Notes under the pieces: model-generated
Told to the model about the DNA's origin: nothing
The model's input: the letters and a program-made list of their open reading frames with translations, nothing else
Databases searched by the model: none
Assembly (NCBI GenBank): GCA_963680875.1
Contig: OY804577.1
Location: 106,403,906-106,467,905 of the forward strand
Reading direction: 5' to 3'
Source: Bathymodiolus brooksi
Lineage: Eukaryota; Mollusca; Bivalvia; Mytilida; Modiolidae
Length of the DNA: 64,000 nt
Translations under genes and position numbers: made by a program
In this document: positions 23,937 to 35,440 of the stretch, piece by piece
Layout: each line of letters starts with the position of its first letter
Numbering within the stretch: the stretch's first letter is position 1

Positions 23937-24065
23937 CCAACACAAAAATCGTAGAAAGAGGCAAAATCGATTCCCCTAAAACACAAAATACACGACCGCA
24001 CACTTTCCTGGTTTGGTACAGGTACTTCAAGGAAAAAGTGGATGGTTTAAACTAGTTTCATGAGC
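23937..24065 (+). repeat. Rep-C remainder flanking the minisatellite
   Basis: 'aaaatcgtagaaagaggcaa', 'aatcgattcccct', 'cgaccgcacactttcctggt', 'ttggtacaggtacttcaa' and 'aactagtttcatgagcc' follow the last unit directly, as they follow the single 'ctgtcggaacag' in the copies at 34262 and 39590. Confidence 0.8.
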
Positions 24066-24220
24066 CCAAGACTTCCTTTAGTGGGGTTCGTGCTACTCGA
24101 TCTTTATCTTTATGTGTAATGTTTTGTAGATCCTTGTTTGTCTTTTCGGCTATTGTGTTGTCTGTCCGTCGATTTACGGATTCTGATTGACCCTTGGGTA
24201 TCTTCAATCCATTCTTAGAG
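24066..24220 (+). repeat. Rep-A copy abutting Rep-C
   Basis: 'agtggggttcgtgctactcg', 'atctttatctttatgtgtaa', 'gtagatccttgtttgtc', 'attgtgttgtctgtccg' and 'tgggtatcttcaatcc' match Rep-A. Confidence 0.8.
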
Positions 24221-25485
24221 AAATTATTAGTCAGATTTATATGAGAAAAGTTTATTTGTTTCAGATTCAAATACTATGCAATCCATCTTGATTTTTCGTG
24301 AAGAAAAATCTGATTGACATTGATTTAGAAATAGCCAACAGTGTGCTGTTCTCGAGCAGAATATAGTGTATTAATATAACATAATGTATCGAGTATCACA
24401 ATATACGCAAAAAAACAAAAGAAAAATGCGAGAGTAAAAAAAACCATTTATCTAAACCTGCTTGTAGTTCAGTGATGGATTTGTAAAGTATATGTCATCT
24501 ACATGTATACACGTTTATATATACATGTGGCTATCAAACTAAACGTAAACATAATTCATCCTTAAATTTGCCTACATTTATCTTCCTTATCTGTCATAAA
24601 TATTTGTAGTTGTATCTGAAATAAAAATTAATATACAAATATTTAATCCTTTTAACCTTACTGAAAACAATAGAGCAAAAAATACACTTGTTGCTGCCAA
24701 AAATGGTATGTGTTTATGTCTTAGCGACCTTTTTTGTTGGATTATTTGTTTATTTTTCATGCATAGCGTAAGTAAATTTACTTTAATCGTTTACAATGTA
24801 GCAAACTCATAGGAATATATTTTTATGTCAGACTTCTGGAAAGCTTTAAGTGTTAATGTTGTGCTCTGTTTGATGGTAGATGAGTATAGAGAACCCCAAT
24901 AAAATAATCAACACATATTTGAATTGAAATGGTCATTTATTATAAATGACGAATAAGAGAGTGGTCAATACATGTAAACTGTAACACAAAGAAGATGAAC
25001 AATTAATGTCAATTATAATAACATGAGTTAATATACAATGTAAAAGACCACAACTCTCATAATAACATTCACCTTTGTAGAAAATGACACAATAAAATTA
25101 ACACTACCATGTAAAATACAACACAAACTAAATTAACAATATCATGTTAAATAAAAACATTCTAAACTCACTAAACAATAGCATGTTAAAGTAATAGCAT
25201 AAAAACATTTTTTTTTTAATTATTTTTCTATTTTCCTATACTATATATACGAAATTGAACCAGTGTTAACCTCCGTACGCCCAATGCACAAGAGTGTATG
25301 TCCTGGACCATGCATGCTGATTTTCAAGCAGTTTTGAATACTTAGAACACAGCTAATATAGAAAATTACAAAATACTGTAATATTTTTGTACTGTGTACA
25401 TCCCGAAATCTTGATAAATACATACATTTTAATCCCATATTGCTATGCGTTGTTCAAGCAATAAAACGTATTTGATGGTGTCGCA
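24221..25485. other. AT-rich intergenic, nothing recognised
   Basis: No protein similarity. Repeated 'acaacacaaactaaattaac' / 'aataaaattaacactaccat'-type sequence around 25070-25180 suggests a degenerate simple repeat. Confidence 0.4.
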
Positions 25486-25487
25486 AT

Positions 25488-25735
25488 AGGGGCCGTCGTG
25501 GTCATGATCGTATGGTAGTTGAATTTACAACTACCTACGCAATCAATGCCTATTACCACTAACGTTGTGAGTTCGAATCCCACTAAGGCGAGGTGTACTC
25601 GATACAACATTATGTAATAAGGTTTGTCAGTGATTTGCGACAGGTCGGTGGTTTCCTCCTCCAATAAAACTGATCACCACGATATAACTGAAATATTGTT
25701 GAAAGTGGCGTTAAGCACCATACCCTAACCCATAC
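25488..25735 (+). mobile_element. SINE-1, near full-length
   Basis: Good A-box region ('tatggtagttgaatttacaa', 25511) and B box ('gagttcgaatccc', 25569). The central domain lacks about 15 bp ('gtggtttcctcctccaataa'). The end is 'gtggcgttaagcaccatacc'. Confidence 0.9.
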
Positions 25736-26230
25736 CTTGGTGTCACTATACGTTTTTACAGTGCTTGCATCGATCAATACACATTTCATGCTATGCAATA
25801 TTAAGTTTATTACAAATGTGCTTTGTGCTTGGGAGATTGACAGGTTAACAAATTTCAAGTAATATGCCAGATTATTGCTCAGTTTTTATGTGAACTAAGC
25901 AAATCTAAAAATATGTTGATACCTTTGAAAACAAATTCCCCTTGTGCATCAAAATAATGATAAAAGAAAATGTATGAATTAATTACTTTCGATTCATTTT
26001 AGTGTAAAGTATATTGCAACAGATTAATATGATACTATATAGTCATATACAGTAGTTTAAACAACGATGGTCAACAGATATACACCTGTCACCTCATACC
26101 ATTAAACATATGGTGCACATGTCTATGAGATCAGGAACATTCATATTATACTTTCCACTGTAAAAAAATAAAGCTTAAGGCAATATTTTTTAAAGCAACA
26201 CATTCTCAATAGAACCCGTATATATAAAAT

Positions 26231-26490
26231 GAGGATCCGTCGTGGTCGTGATCGTATGGTAGTTGGGTTTACAACAACCTATGCAATCGGTGCCTATCAT
26301 CACTGATGTTGTGGGTTCGACTCCCGCTCAGGGCGAGGAGTACAAAGTGATAAAGTTTGTCAGTGACTTGCGGCATGTCGGTGGTTTTCTCCGGGTCCTC
26401 CGGTTTCCGCCACCAATAAAACTGACCGTCACGATATAACTGAAATCTTGTTGAAAATGGCGTTAAACACCATAAAACCAACCAACCAAC
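26231..26490 (+). mobile_element. SINE-1, near full-length with (CCAA)n-like tail
   Basis: The head with 'tatggtagttgggtttacaa' and B box 'gggttcgactccc' is the closest to a tRNA consensus in the window. The linker is shortened. The end 'ggcgttaaacaccataaaa' is followed by 'ccaaccaaccaacc'. Confidence 0.9.
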
Positions 26491-27292
26491 CTATATAAAA
26501 TGACATAGTTTCTTCGCTACGATGCACAAACATAAGTTGATTGTGCGAGACAGCAAAATCAAATACACAACTCGTATTTAGGACGGAACGTAAATAAGTG
26601 CTTCGTTTACGGAGAATGTCGCGAGTAGTTAAACAACAATAACTACATCATATGTCCATTTCATTTAGAAAGCATCATCTGATTAGTCAAAAGGTTGACA
26701 TGTGACGTCTATGAAGGCACCACCATTCAACCACGCCCACTTCCGTGAACCATTTCCCAGTGAAATGAAAACTTGTTAATAAGCAAAATAACAACAGTGG
26801 AAAACGTGGAATATTAAATAAATAATAATAATTTTAATTTATTATACTATGCGTATAAGACAATTTAGATATTTTACGGAAAACCTGGTGGACAACACAA
26901 ATATATATAATGTAGAGGGAGAAAATAGCTTGACGCCAGGTCTGCAATTCCAGAAAACCAGAATTGCTTTGAAATTTCTTTTTATTCCGGTTGCGTATTT
27001 GTATTTATTCTGCAATCAGTACATTTGCTGTACAAATATGCTATACGAATAATTTTTTTCTTTATTCGTACCAGACGAATAAACTTTTCAACCTACGAAT
27101 AAACTTTCCTGGTACCCTGTAGCTATGTACAGCGGAGGGCGCAGACAAGTATGAAACTGGTACTAATGTAACGCGGACCACAAAGAAGACACCCTTGACA
27201 ACATTTATGAAAGGCGAGGAATGACACTTGTTTCTGTCCTTTTTGCTTAAATCTGACAAGTTTTCCGACTTTTTTGACATTGTAGGATAAAC
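26491..27292. other. intergenic, no gene recognised
   Basis: Around 27020-27115 'acgaataa' and 'cgaataaactttcctggtac' recur in both orientations (27046, 27076, 27096), suggesting a small foldback. No coding similarity. Confidence 0.35.
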
Positions 27293-27449
27293 ACAATATA
27301 CGTACATTGTCGTTAAATATAAAATGCATTTGTACTCGCTGCTAAACAGGCCTGAAAAGCGCGCCGAAGGCTCGCTATTCTGCCTGTTTCTAAAGCTCGT
27401 ACAAATAAATTTTATATTTACCGACAATGTACATGTACGTATATTGTAT
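27293..27449. repeat. long hairpin with GC-rich apex
   Basis: The left arm 'acaatatacgtacattgtcg' + 'ttaaatataaaatgcatttg' is matched by 'acaaataaattttatattta' + 'ccgacaatgtacatgtacgt'. The apex is 'cctgaaaagcgcgccgaagg'. Confidence 0.85.
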
Positions 27450-28305
27450 ATTTACTATGCTGAAAGTTTTGCTGTCTACTGCAATACCAAACATTCATGA
27501 TTTTAAACATCTTACAGTAGTTTAATAATGTAAAAATGTAATAATAATTATTGGGTTCAATTTTTGTAGTGTTATAGGGTTATAAAAGCTTTGACAATGT
27601 ATTTTTATACGAGGCGCTATCTCTTTTACACGTCAATAAAACTACAAAAGATTGCATTCATGTCTAAGTAAATCAATAAATAAACAGTATGTTGTTATTG
27701 TCTATGATGTCGTACTGTATTCGGAGTTTCTACAGATTGATTGTCTTTAAATCCATCTTATCTTGAGAACAGATTTACTTATATTGATTGACAATACCAG
27801 GCACATTATCAATAGTTTATTCTTTTTATAAATAAAGCCCGAAAACAAAATTCGGGCGATGGTGTATTTTATCGTTTTTTTTTTAATTATTCGTCTTCAA
27901 AATGTGAAAATGTCCCAAAAATAGCTTCCGGATGATACACGTAGATGTCAGTTTCATTTGGCAATACATGTTTAGTAATGCTTATTTTAAGTGCTTGCAA
28001 ATGGCAATACAACACGGGTGATACTGCGTTTTAACACGATGATGCTATGCCCCTTAAAATTGTGCATACTATTAAAAAAAACACACAAAAAAACAAAAAA
28101 TATTTTACTCTGTAATGCTCTTGATTCCAATTATATCAAAAAGTTAAATATAAACGTAATGCTGCAAAATAGTCTTAGAGGAGAACCTAAATATCATCCA
28201 GGAAATATTTTTCATCGAAAAAATTGCTACATTCCATTTATCTTGATGATAAATATATATATATATATTTTGTTAATAGGGGTCTGTTTAATATTGACAA
28301 ATATG
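27450..28305. other. intergenic, nothing recognised
   Basis: AT-rich with A and T runs. The 170-codon open frame spanning 27991-28503 ends inside Rep-A and shows no protein similarity, so it is not called a gene. Confidence 0.4.
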
Positions 28306-28309
28306 ATAA

Positions 28310-28512
28310 TAGAGCAAGAACTGCTCTCCCTTCCGGAATACCTGAGTTCACCCCCGTTTTTTAGTGTAGTTCATGTTACTGGATCTTTAGTTATATGTGT
28401 ATGTTTTGTAGATCGTTGTTTGTCCTTTTGTCCTTTATATCTTTGGATATTGTGTTGTCTGTCCTTCGATTTACGAATTGTGATCACCCCTTTGATATCT
28501 TAAAATTCTTCT
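28310..28512 (+). repeat. Rep-A, full-length-looking copy
   Basis: Head 'agagcaagaactgctctccc' and 'ttccggaatacctgagttca', then 'ggatctttagttatatgtgt', 'gtagatcgttgtttgtcct', 'gtgttgtctgtccttcgatt' and 'tttgatatct'. Confidence 0.8.
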
Positions 28513-28644
28513 TGTTACAGAATAATGTCCCTTTAAAATATCAACCTACATGTAATTAATTGCATGTGACAAACATATGAATACTGATCAAGACATGTTG
28601 CATGCATAGTTACCAATCTGATATAACAAAGATTGACAGTTGAT

Positions 28645-29303
28645 GCGATCACATGGTGGATTACATGGCACACAGATCTGGGGAACATCAGTCGGTTCAA
28701 CGTGTTTCTTTTATCTTGTTTTGTTCGTTATATTCTAATTGAACCACACAATCAAAAGCTTTAAATTGTGAATTAGAGATTATATGATGTATTATATGGC
28801 ACATAAAAACGAGGAACATCAGTCGGTTCCACATGTTTCTTTTGTCTCGTTATTTTCGTATTGAACCACAAACTCAAAAGCTTTCAATTGTTAATTAGTT
28901 AATTGGAGATTATGTGATGTATTACATGGCACACAAAATCGAGGAACATCAGTCGGTTCTACTGTTTTTTTTGTCTTGTTTTTTCCCCGTTATATTCTAA
29001 TTGAACAACAAACTCAAAAGCTTTAAATTGTGAATTAGAGATTATATGATGTTTTATATGGCACATACAATCGAGCAACATCAGTCGGTTCTACTGGTTT
29101 TTTGTCTTGTTTTTCCACCGTTATTTTCTAATTGAACCACAAACTAAAAAGCTTTAATTTGTAAATTAGAGATTATATGATGTATTACATTGCACACAAA
29201 ATCGAGCAACTTCAGTCTATTCTAGTTGTTTTTTGTGTGTTTTCTCGTTATTTTTGCATTGAACCTCAAAATCAAAAGCTTTAAATTGTAAATTATCCGT
29301 ATA
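28645..29303. repeat. 131-bp tandem array, ~5 copies
   Basis: Units start with 'gagattatatgatgtattac' (28776, 28906, 29037, 29168; the first unit is diverged). Each contains 'atggcacac', 'gaggaacatcagtcggttc', 'ttgtcttgtttttcc', 'attgaaccacaaactcaaa' and 'agctttaaattgtgaatta'. Spacing is 130-131 bp. Confidence 0.88.
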
Positions 29304-29745
29304 TATGAATAAGAATGGCGTTAAACATTAATTGTATTTTAATGTCCCGGATGTGGAGATGATTAATAATTTCAAATATTACTTGGCTAGCTATGCGTAT
29401 TACAGCTTTTTTATATAATCTTTTAAACAGGAAAAACATGTGGAAGCGTCAAACTTGTTGTTTTTCTTATTACCTTTATCATATTGATAATCAAACTAGG
29501 GTATTGAGTGTAAATCGAAAATCATGTTTGCGGTAACCTTGCAGATGTTCAATAAAATGGCCACCGACTTTCATTTCCATTTATAATCTCGGCTAATATC
29601 CAAGGAAATGAAAAACAAAAATAACAATGAGGAGAGTAATCTCAATTGATAGAAAACACAGCGGTTGAATATAATGAAATTGAACTTTGGACGTCAATCA
29701 TGCCATTGGTGTACAGTAAATACTTACATATGCCCAAAAGATAAA
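29304..29745. other. intergenic, nothing recognised
   Basis: No open frame with similarity and no recognised repeat. Confidence 0.4.
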
Positions 29746-29747
29746 GG

Positions 29748-29890
29748 ATAAAAAGACAAACAACGATCTACAAAATACTACACAGAAAACTAAGAATCGA
29801 GCAACACGAACCCCACTAAAATCCAAGGGTGAACTCGGGTGCTTCGGAAGGGCAAGTAGTTATTTCTCCACACGTCGTGTTACTCTTGTT
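29748..29890 (-). repeat. Rep-A copy, reverse
   Basis: 'agacaaacaacgatctacaa', 'agaatcgagcaacacgaacc', 'ccactaaaatccaagggtga' and 'ggtgcttcggaagggcaagt' are the reverse of the Rep-A head half. Confidence 0.8.
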
Positions 29891-30675
29891 ACAAACCCGG
29901 TGATCATTCATGAATGAGGAAAGGACCGGATTGTGATTTGCTCAAAGCAATAACTTGTGCCCAATTCCATTTGCTAATATTTGGAACAAATAAAATATGC
30001 TTAATTCAAAAAAGAACAGGAGTGGACGTGGATATTACTTAGACGGTTTGCAAAAAATTTGAGCTTGCAAAACTTTGTGTCCGCCATATGAGGATTGTCA
30101 TGTATAATTGTTTGTCTAAGGAGGGTTGACTACGAATGACATTGTCTTTCTAGGGAAGACACACTACTATGTGAGATACTATTAGTACAGGTCAAGATTT
30201 AAAGAAAAAAAGTTCAGAGAATACTGATGGACATATAGATATTGATAATATGACATCAAGTCAAATTCATCAATGAACTTAAAAATAAATTATATTTCTC
30301 TTAAGTTCATTCAAATTTAAATTATTTCTTATTTAATATAATAATTGTTATAAAATCATTTTAATTGCTGAAGTAATAAGTAAATTACCGTATTAATATT
30401 CTAATGATTTAAGAAATAAATATCACTATTGTTATATGCACATTCCTGATGCCAAAGATTTGATTTTATCCTGCAATGACAGCATTTACCGACCAATATA
30501 GCCTGCCCAATATTTTGTTTGATATTGGTCAGTTATAAATAGAACATACAAATGTAAGCTCCGCCCACATCGGGGCACATCGGGGGATATTGTTTTCAAA
30601 TACATACACAAAATTATTTCAAATACTTTTATCATCGTCCAGTAAACGTTTATTTACGATTTAAAATTGCAGGAT
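29891..30675. other. intergenic, nothing recognised
   Basis: AT-rich, with no coding similarity. 'cggggcacatcgggggatat' near 30573 is an isolated GC-rich patch. Confidence 0.35.
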
Positions 30676-30826
30676 AAATACAATACATGTGCACTGTCGA
30701 AGCATATAGGTAAATATGTGTATTCGGCGCGAAACGGGGGAAAGGCGAGGCGTTCCCCCGTTTATAAGCCTCATACACATATCACCTATATGCTTCGACA
30801 GTGCACAAGTATTGCATATATATTGT
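30676..30826. repeat. long hairpin with GC-rich apex
   Basis: 'atgtgcactgtcgaagcata' + 'taggtaaatatgtgtat' on the left is matched by 'atacacatatcacctata' + 'tgcttcgacagtgcacaagt'. The apex contains 'ggcgcgaaacgggggaaagg' and 'cgaggcgttcccccg'. Confidence 0.85.
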
Positions 30827-31285
30827 CCACGACTGTATTAAATCTTGTCTCTCATGAAGACTTTTAAATGTCTTTCGATATATATGACACTGTTGTAATT
30901 GATCAGAAATATTCATTGTGAGTTCATTCAATGTGAGTAGTATAACGTGTTGTGGTGTATGCTTTCCGTACATAAATATGGTCTGGTGGGTTGAAATAAC
31001 TTTAGAACGACAACGTGTTATATCAACTACAAAATCTATTGTTCTAGTGGGCGGAAGCACAGGCCGCAACATATGTGAGATAACTCTACATGCATAGAGT
31101 TTACAATGCAATCGCATGATTATATAATGATAAAACATAATGTTACAAGTACATTCATGGATACTTATTTTCCTGGTTTGATGACAAATTGAATTGACGT
31201 CGATACATATTAATGTCGTGGATCCTCACAGAATGTGCTTGTAGGGGACAAAGCGATGTCTGGGGCAATTTTTGTAGCACCATGT
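30827..31285. other. intergenic, nothing recognised
   Basis: No gene or known repeat recognised. Confidence 0.35.
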
Positions 31286-31289
31286 AGGG

Positions 31290-31445
31290 TACAAATGTAC
31301 GTCGTGTTGCTCGATCTGTAGTTGTATGTGTATGTTTTGTAAATCGTTGTTTGTATTCTTTTTCATTTGGCCATTGTGTTGTCTGTTCGTCTTCGATTTA
31401 CGGATTCTGATTACCCCTTTGGTATCTTGAAGGTCTTCTTAATGC
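31290..31445 (+). repeat. Rep-A copy
   Basis: 'gtcgtgttgctcgatctgta', 'gtaaatcgttgtttgtattc', 'ggccattgtgttgtctgttc', 'gatttacggattctgattac' and 'ccctttggtatcttgaagg'. Confidence 0.8.
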
Positions 31446-31529
31446 TGACGGATGTTGAAAGCACATTTGTAGAACTACAGTATGTTATTAGTTCTTGGAG
31501 TATTTGCATTGATCAAGCGAGCTATTCAT

Positions 31530-31860
31530 TGTTTACTATCAATACTGAAGAATTTGTATTACTTTTTACTATTTTGAATCATGATAAAACGTTCGATATT
31601 CAAGATATTGCTCAAGAAAACTAATTTTCCGTTACAACAGATTCTATTCAATCTTATAAAATATTGAAGGGTTTAATAAACAAAAATATTATATTACTTT
31701 TTAATTACTTTTTTTTTACAATTTTGAATCATGATAAAACGGTCGATATTCATAGTTTTGCCCAAGAAGACTAATTTACCGTTGCATCAGATTAAAATTA
31801 ATTTTGATAATTTTATAACACAGTGAGGGGTTTAATAAACAAACAAATTAAACCAGAAAC
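31530..31860. repeat. two diverged direct repeats (~140 bp)
   Basis: 'actattttgaatcatgataa' (31568) and 'acaattttgaatcatgataa' (31719) each continue with 'aacg-tcgatattca', 'gcycaaga', 'ctaattt-ccgtt', 'cagatt' and 'gaggggtttaataaacaaa'. They are a local duplication of unknown origin. Confidence 0.65.
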
Positions 31861-31969
31861 AAGTGGTATGAATCTGTTTGGAAATTGAAAATATTACAAT
31901 ATACTCCTGCATGTATCACAATGAAAGAGAAGATTGATGGAGGCTCTTTTATCGACAAACTTAACAGTA

Positions 31970-32075
31970 TATAACTTGTAGGTAGGTCCTTTGGCTTCCT
32001 TGCTCCCAAAGACTTTTAAATTATGCGTACATGATAAATGTAACTCTTGCGCAATAAGTTAGATATCTATGTTTA
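31970..32075 (+). repeat. Rep-B fragment
   Basis: 'aggtaggtcctttggcttcc', 'ttgctcccaaagacttttaa', 'tacatgataaatgtaactc' and 'agatatctatgtttatt' match a degraded Rep-B. Confidence 0.65.
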
Positions 32076-32094
32076 TTATTTTCTTTTAAATGGC

Positions 32095-32265
32095 ATGATG
32101 TACTCGATACATTATTATGTGATAAAGTTTGTCAGTGACTTGCGACAGGTCAGTGTTTTTCTCCGGGTACTCCGGTTTTCTCCACCAATAACACTGACCG
32201 CCACGATATAACTGAAATATTGTTGAAAGTGGTGTAAAACACCACAAAACCAATCAACCTATTAC
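32095..32265 (+). mobile_element. SINE-1, head missing
   Basis: Begins at 'gatgtactcgatacattatt' and has the linker, central domain and end ('attgttgaaagtggtgtaaa'). Confidence 0.85.
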
Positions 32266-32904
32266 AAAATGTTTTTCTATTACTTTCTTAATTTTCTTGG
32301 GGTGACGCTAACATAGTATTTATTCATCATGACTTGAAGAAATGTTATCTTCTGGGAAATCAAATGACTAAGTCCATCTTAGTGAAACAACATAGCCAAT
32401 TATTTTCTTACAAAAACATGCCAGTCTCAAGAGGGGGAATTTTACAAAATTAAAGAGCACACAGATTGTAGTGTTGCTTAATTATTCTTTAAAACAACTA
32501 TTGTATTATTCGTGTTCATTTGAAGGGCTATATTTGTCATCCCACTGGGAGGGTGCCTCACATATTTCAGATATAGGCAGAAAAAACAATAATGTTTTAA
32601 AAACAAGTCAATTTAGGAGTGTTAAATGATAATGTTTAGGAATGTATTCTGATCATAGTAAATGCTTTAGCAATAACCCTACAGATGATGTGAAATAAAA
32701 CGCAATCAAGATGTTTACCAATGCTGTAATGAAATCAGAAATGATGCATTAACCTCTAACCAATATGTTGATATGATTTTATAGATGTTCAAATATGTAT
32801 TACGGTATGAATTATAAGTTGCTACTTCCAATTTCAACAGTGTTTGAGCTATTATCGCTTGGCTGGAGTTTATCATCCATCTCTCCGGACGCATTAGACA
32901 ATAT

Positions 32905-33905
32905 GATCCCATTAAGTCTGAATCTAGTAAATTTCCGTCGAACCTATGGAAGTCACTGATAAACGTGCATCCATGGGTCATTAAGTCTGAATCTAGTAAA
33001 TTTCCGTCGAACTTATGGAAGTCACTGATAAACGTGCATCCATGGGTCATTAAATCTGAATCTAGTAAATTTCCGTCGAACTTATGGAAGTCACTGATAA
33101 ACGTGCATCCATGGGCCATAAAGTCTGAATCTAGTAAATTTCCGTTGAACTTATGGAAGTCACTAATAAACGTGCATCCATGGGCCATTAAGTCTGAATC
33201 TAGTAAATGTTCGTTGAACTTATGGAAGTCACTAATAAACGTGTATCCATGTGTCATTAAGTCTGAATCTAGTAGACTTCAGTCGAACTTATGAAAGTCA
33301 CTGATAAAAGTGCATCCATGAGCCATTAAGGCTGAAACTAGTAAATTTCCGTCGAACTTATGGAAGTCACTGATAAACGTGCATCCATGAGCCATTAAGT
33401 CTGAATCTAGTAAATTTCCGTTGAACTTATGGAAGTCACTAATAAACGTGCATCCATGGGCCATTAAGTCTGAATCTAGTAAATTTTCGTTGAACTTATG
33501 GAAGTCACTGATAAACGTGTATCCATGTGTCATTAAGTCTGAATCTAGTAGACTTCAGTCGAACTTATGGAAGTCACTGATAAACGTGCATCCATGGGCC
33601 ATTAAGTCTGAAACTAGTAAATTTCCGTCGAACTTATGGAAGTCACTGATAAACGTGTATCCATGGGCCATTAAGTCTGAATCTAGTAGACTTCAGTCGA
33701 ACTTATGAAAGTCACTGATAAACGTGCATCCATGGGCCATTAAGGATAAATCTAGTAGACTTCCGTCGAATATATGGAAGTCACCGCGAAACGTGTATCA
33801 ATGAGTCATTAAGTCTGAATCTAGTAGACTTCCGTTGAACCTATGGAAGTCACTGAGACACTTGTACCCATGGGCCATTAAGTCTGAATCTAGTATACTT
33901 CAATC
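32905..33905. repeat. 69-bp tandem array, ~14.5 copies
   Basis: The unit runs 'cattaagtctgaatctagta', 'aatttccgtcgaacttatgg', 'aagtcactgataaacgtgca', 'tccatgggc'. 69 is divisible by 3, so partial open frames appear on both strands (IKSESSKFPSNLWKSLINV... forward; DFHKFNGNLLDSDL... reverse). They stop at unit variants such as 'cttatgaaagt' (33288, 33703), and start and end without any gene context. Variants alternate (cat/tat, tttccg/cttcag), suggesting two or three sub-types. Edges are the most diverged. Confidence 0.93.
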
Positions 33906-34261
33906 GAACTTACAAATCTTAGTGGTGTTAGACAGAAGTTGCATGATAGATAGATATGGAGATACTTATCCAGCTATCATTAGATTGTGCCTATCTTTTT
34001 CATTTGTATTACGATAAGGGTTGAATAGCAATTAAAGGGAACATTGTATCACACTCATGATAGACATTACAACACATGTTCAGTAAAGCACATAATTAAA
34101 AAAAACCTAAATAACATAAGAAAGGACAACATTCACACAAACCCCGATAATTTACTAGTAAACAAGAACGGTAAATATCCAATTTAGTACTCACCTCGCG
34201 TTTCTGATATGTTTGTAACATTGAAAAAAGAGGGGTCTTAGTAACCATTTATAAATTAATG

Positions 34262-34430
34262 GAGAAAAAATACCATTATGTCGGAACAGTTCCAAAATCA
34301 AATAGAAAAGTCGTAGAAAGAGACAAAATCGGTATCCACGACCGCTCACATTCCTGCATTGGTACAGGCACTTCATTAAAATAAATGGCAGGGTCAACCT
34401 AGTATTATGGGTTAACCTTCCCGCTATACA
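34262..34430 (+). repeat. Rep-C copy, single (unexpanded) unit
   Basis: 'ataccattatgtcggaacag' + 'ttccaaaatcaaatagaaaa' + 'gtcgtagaaagagacaaaat' ... 'ccgctcacattcctg', 'ttggtacaggcacttcatta'. It shows the state before expansion of the 27-bp unit. Confidence 0.8.
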
Positions 34431-34559
34431 TTTGTATAATTGAGATAATTTTAGAGCAATTATGTCCCAGAGGAGGGTTTCATCTATCCAGCAGTCAGTA
34501 TTTCGGCACTGATATGACTTATTAAACATATTATGGTTTATTATTATTTCCTAAATAAT

Positions 34560-34765
34560 GTAAATATTAATAAAACTAAGGTTTTCCTCCCTCATACATA
34601 TGTGACCCTAGCCCTTTTACGCTATTCTGTTTAGGTCCTTTGCCTTTCTGACTCCTAAAGACTTTAAAAATTTGACTTTCCAATATTTTGACTTTGAGAG
34701 TACCTGCTGAATGTTATTCCAGAAACGTGTCGTGCGCACCGACTCTGATATCTGGTTTTAATTAT
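34560..34765 (+). repeat. Rep-B, full-length-looking copy
   Basis: 'aaactaaggttttcctccct', 'tgaccctagccctttta', 'attctgtttaggtcctttgc', 'actttgagagtacctgctga' and 'cgtgtcgtgcgcaccga'. Confidence 0.8.
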
Positions 34766-34954
34766 GCATATTTGTAATAGCTTGATTTGTAGAAAAAAAG
34801 AAATGTACACAGTCATGTAAACAGTCCCGTTTGAACGTAAACATATGCTTTTCAGTTGAATGAATCAATTCTCATTGCAAGCCTGTCCTTTAACAATTTT
34901 ATCAATTTGAATTCGTTGATTTTTGATTCTTTTATTACTTGTAATTGTTAAAAG

Positions 34955-35012
34955 TAATTTGAAATATTGTTGCAAGTGGCGTTAAATACCATACCCCTCC
35001 CTTCCCCACTTA
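34955..35012 (+). mobile_element. SINE-1 3'-end scrap
   Basis: 'gaaatattgttgcaagtggc' followed by 'gttaaataccatacccctc'. Confidence 0.65.
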
Positions 35013-35067
35013 AAAGTAATTTAAAACTTATAAAATGTTCCTGAAAGATACATATATACATATATTT

Positions 35068-35440
35068 AAGAAATAAATCATGGAAGCCAGAATGTGTTGA
35101 GAGTTTTAACATGGATTGCCGAATATTAGTATTTTATCCCGAGCCAGAAGCGAGGAATAAAATTTACTAACATCCGCCAATCCATGTTAAAAATCCAAAA
35201 CACATTCTGACTTCCATGATTTATTTCGATTCTGATATGTCGAAGAGTACAAATATGGTAGTATACTTTCATTGAAAGACGGTAGTTTATATTTACATTT
35301 GCGGAAAATGTCGCACACAATTTATGCTGCCAATGGAAAAATCAGTCACATTCACCGGCGCATGTGCTAACGAGATTATACCGAATGGATAACACGCTCG
35401 CTTGTTAACAAAGCGAAATAAGGAGGTTATGTTAGAATAT
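35068..35440 (+). mobile_element. HP1 family, copy 3
   Basis: Hairpin at 35068-35227 with apex 'cccgagccagaagcgagg', then the same ~215 bp body as at 8665-8880 ('aatgtcgcacacaatttatg', 'gcgcatgtgctaacgagatt', 'aaagcgaaataagga'). Length and order are the same as copy 1. Confidence 0.8.

Noticed and set aside
20804..24055. 1083-codon open frame with perfect nine-residue repeats as a structural or silk-like protein gene
   Set aside because: The frame exists because the 27-bp unit is a multiple of 3 without stops. Antisense frames are also open, there is no signal peptide, splice or promoter evidence, and the flanks are Rep-C and Rep-A repeats.
27991..28503. 170-codon open frame as a gene
   Set aside because: Its second half is Rep-A sequence and its first half is low-complexity; no similarity or gene context.
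32715..33533. 180- and 84-codon repeat peptides on the minus strand and matching plus-strand peptides
   Set aside because: Both strands are open over the same 69-bp units; no start context or non-repeat domain.
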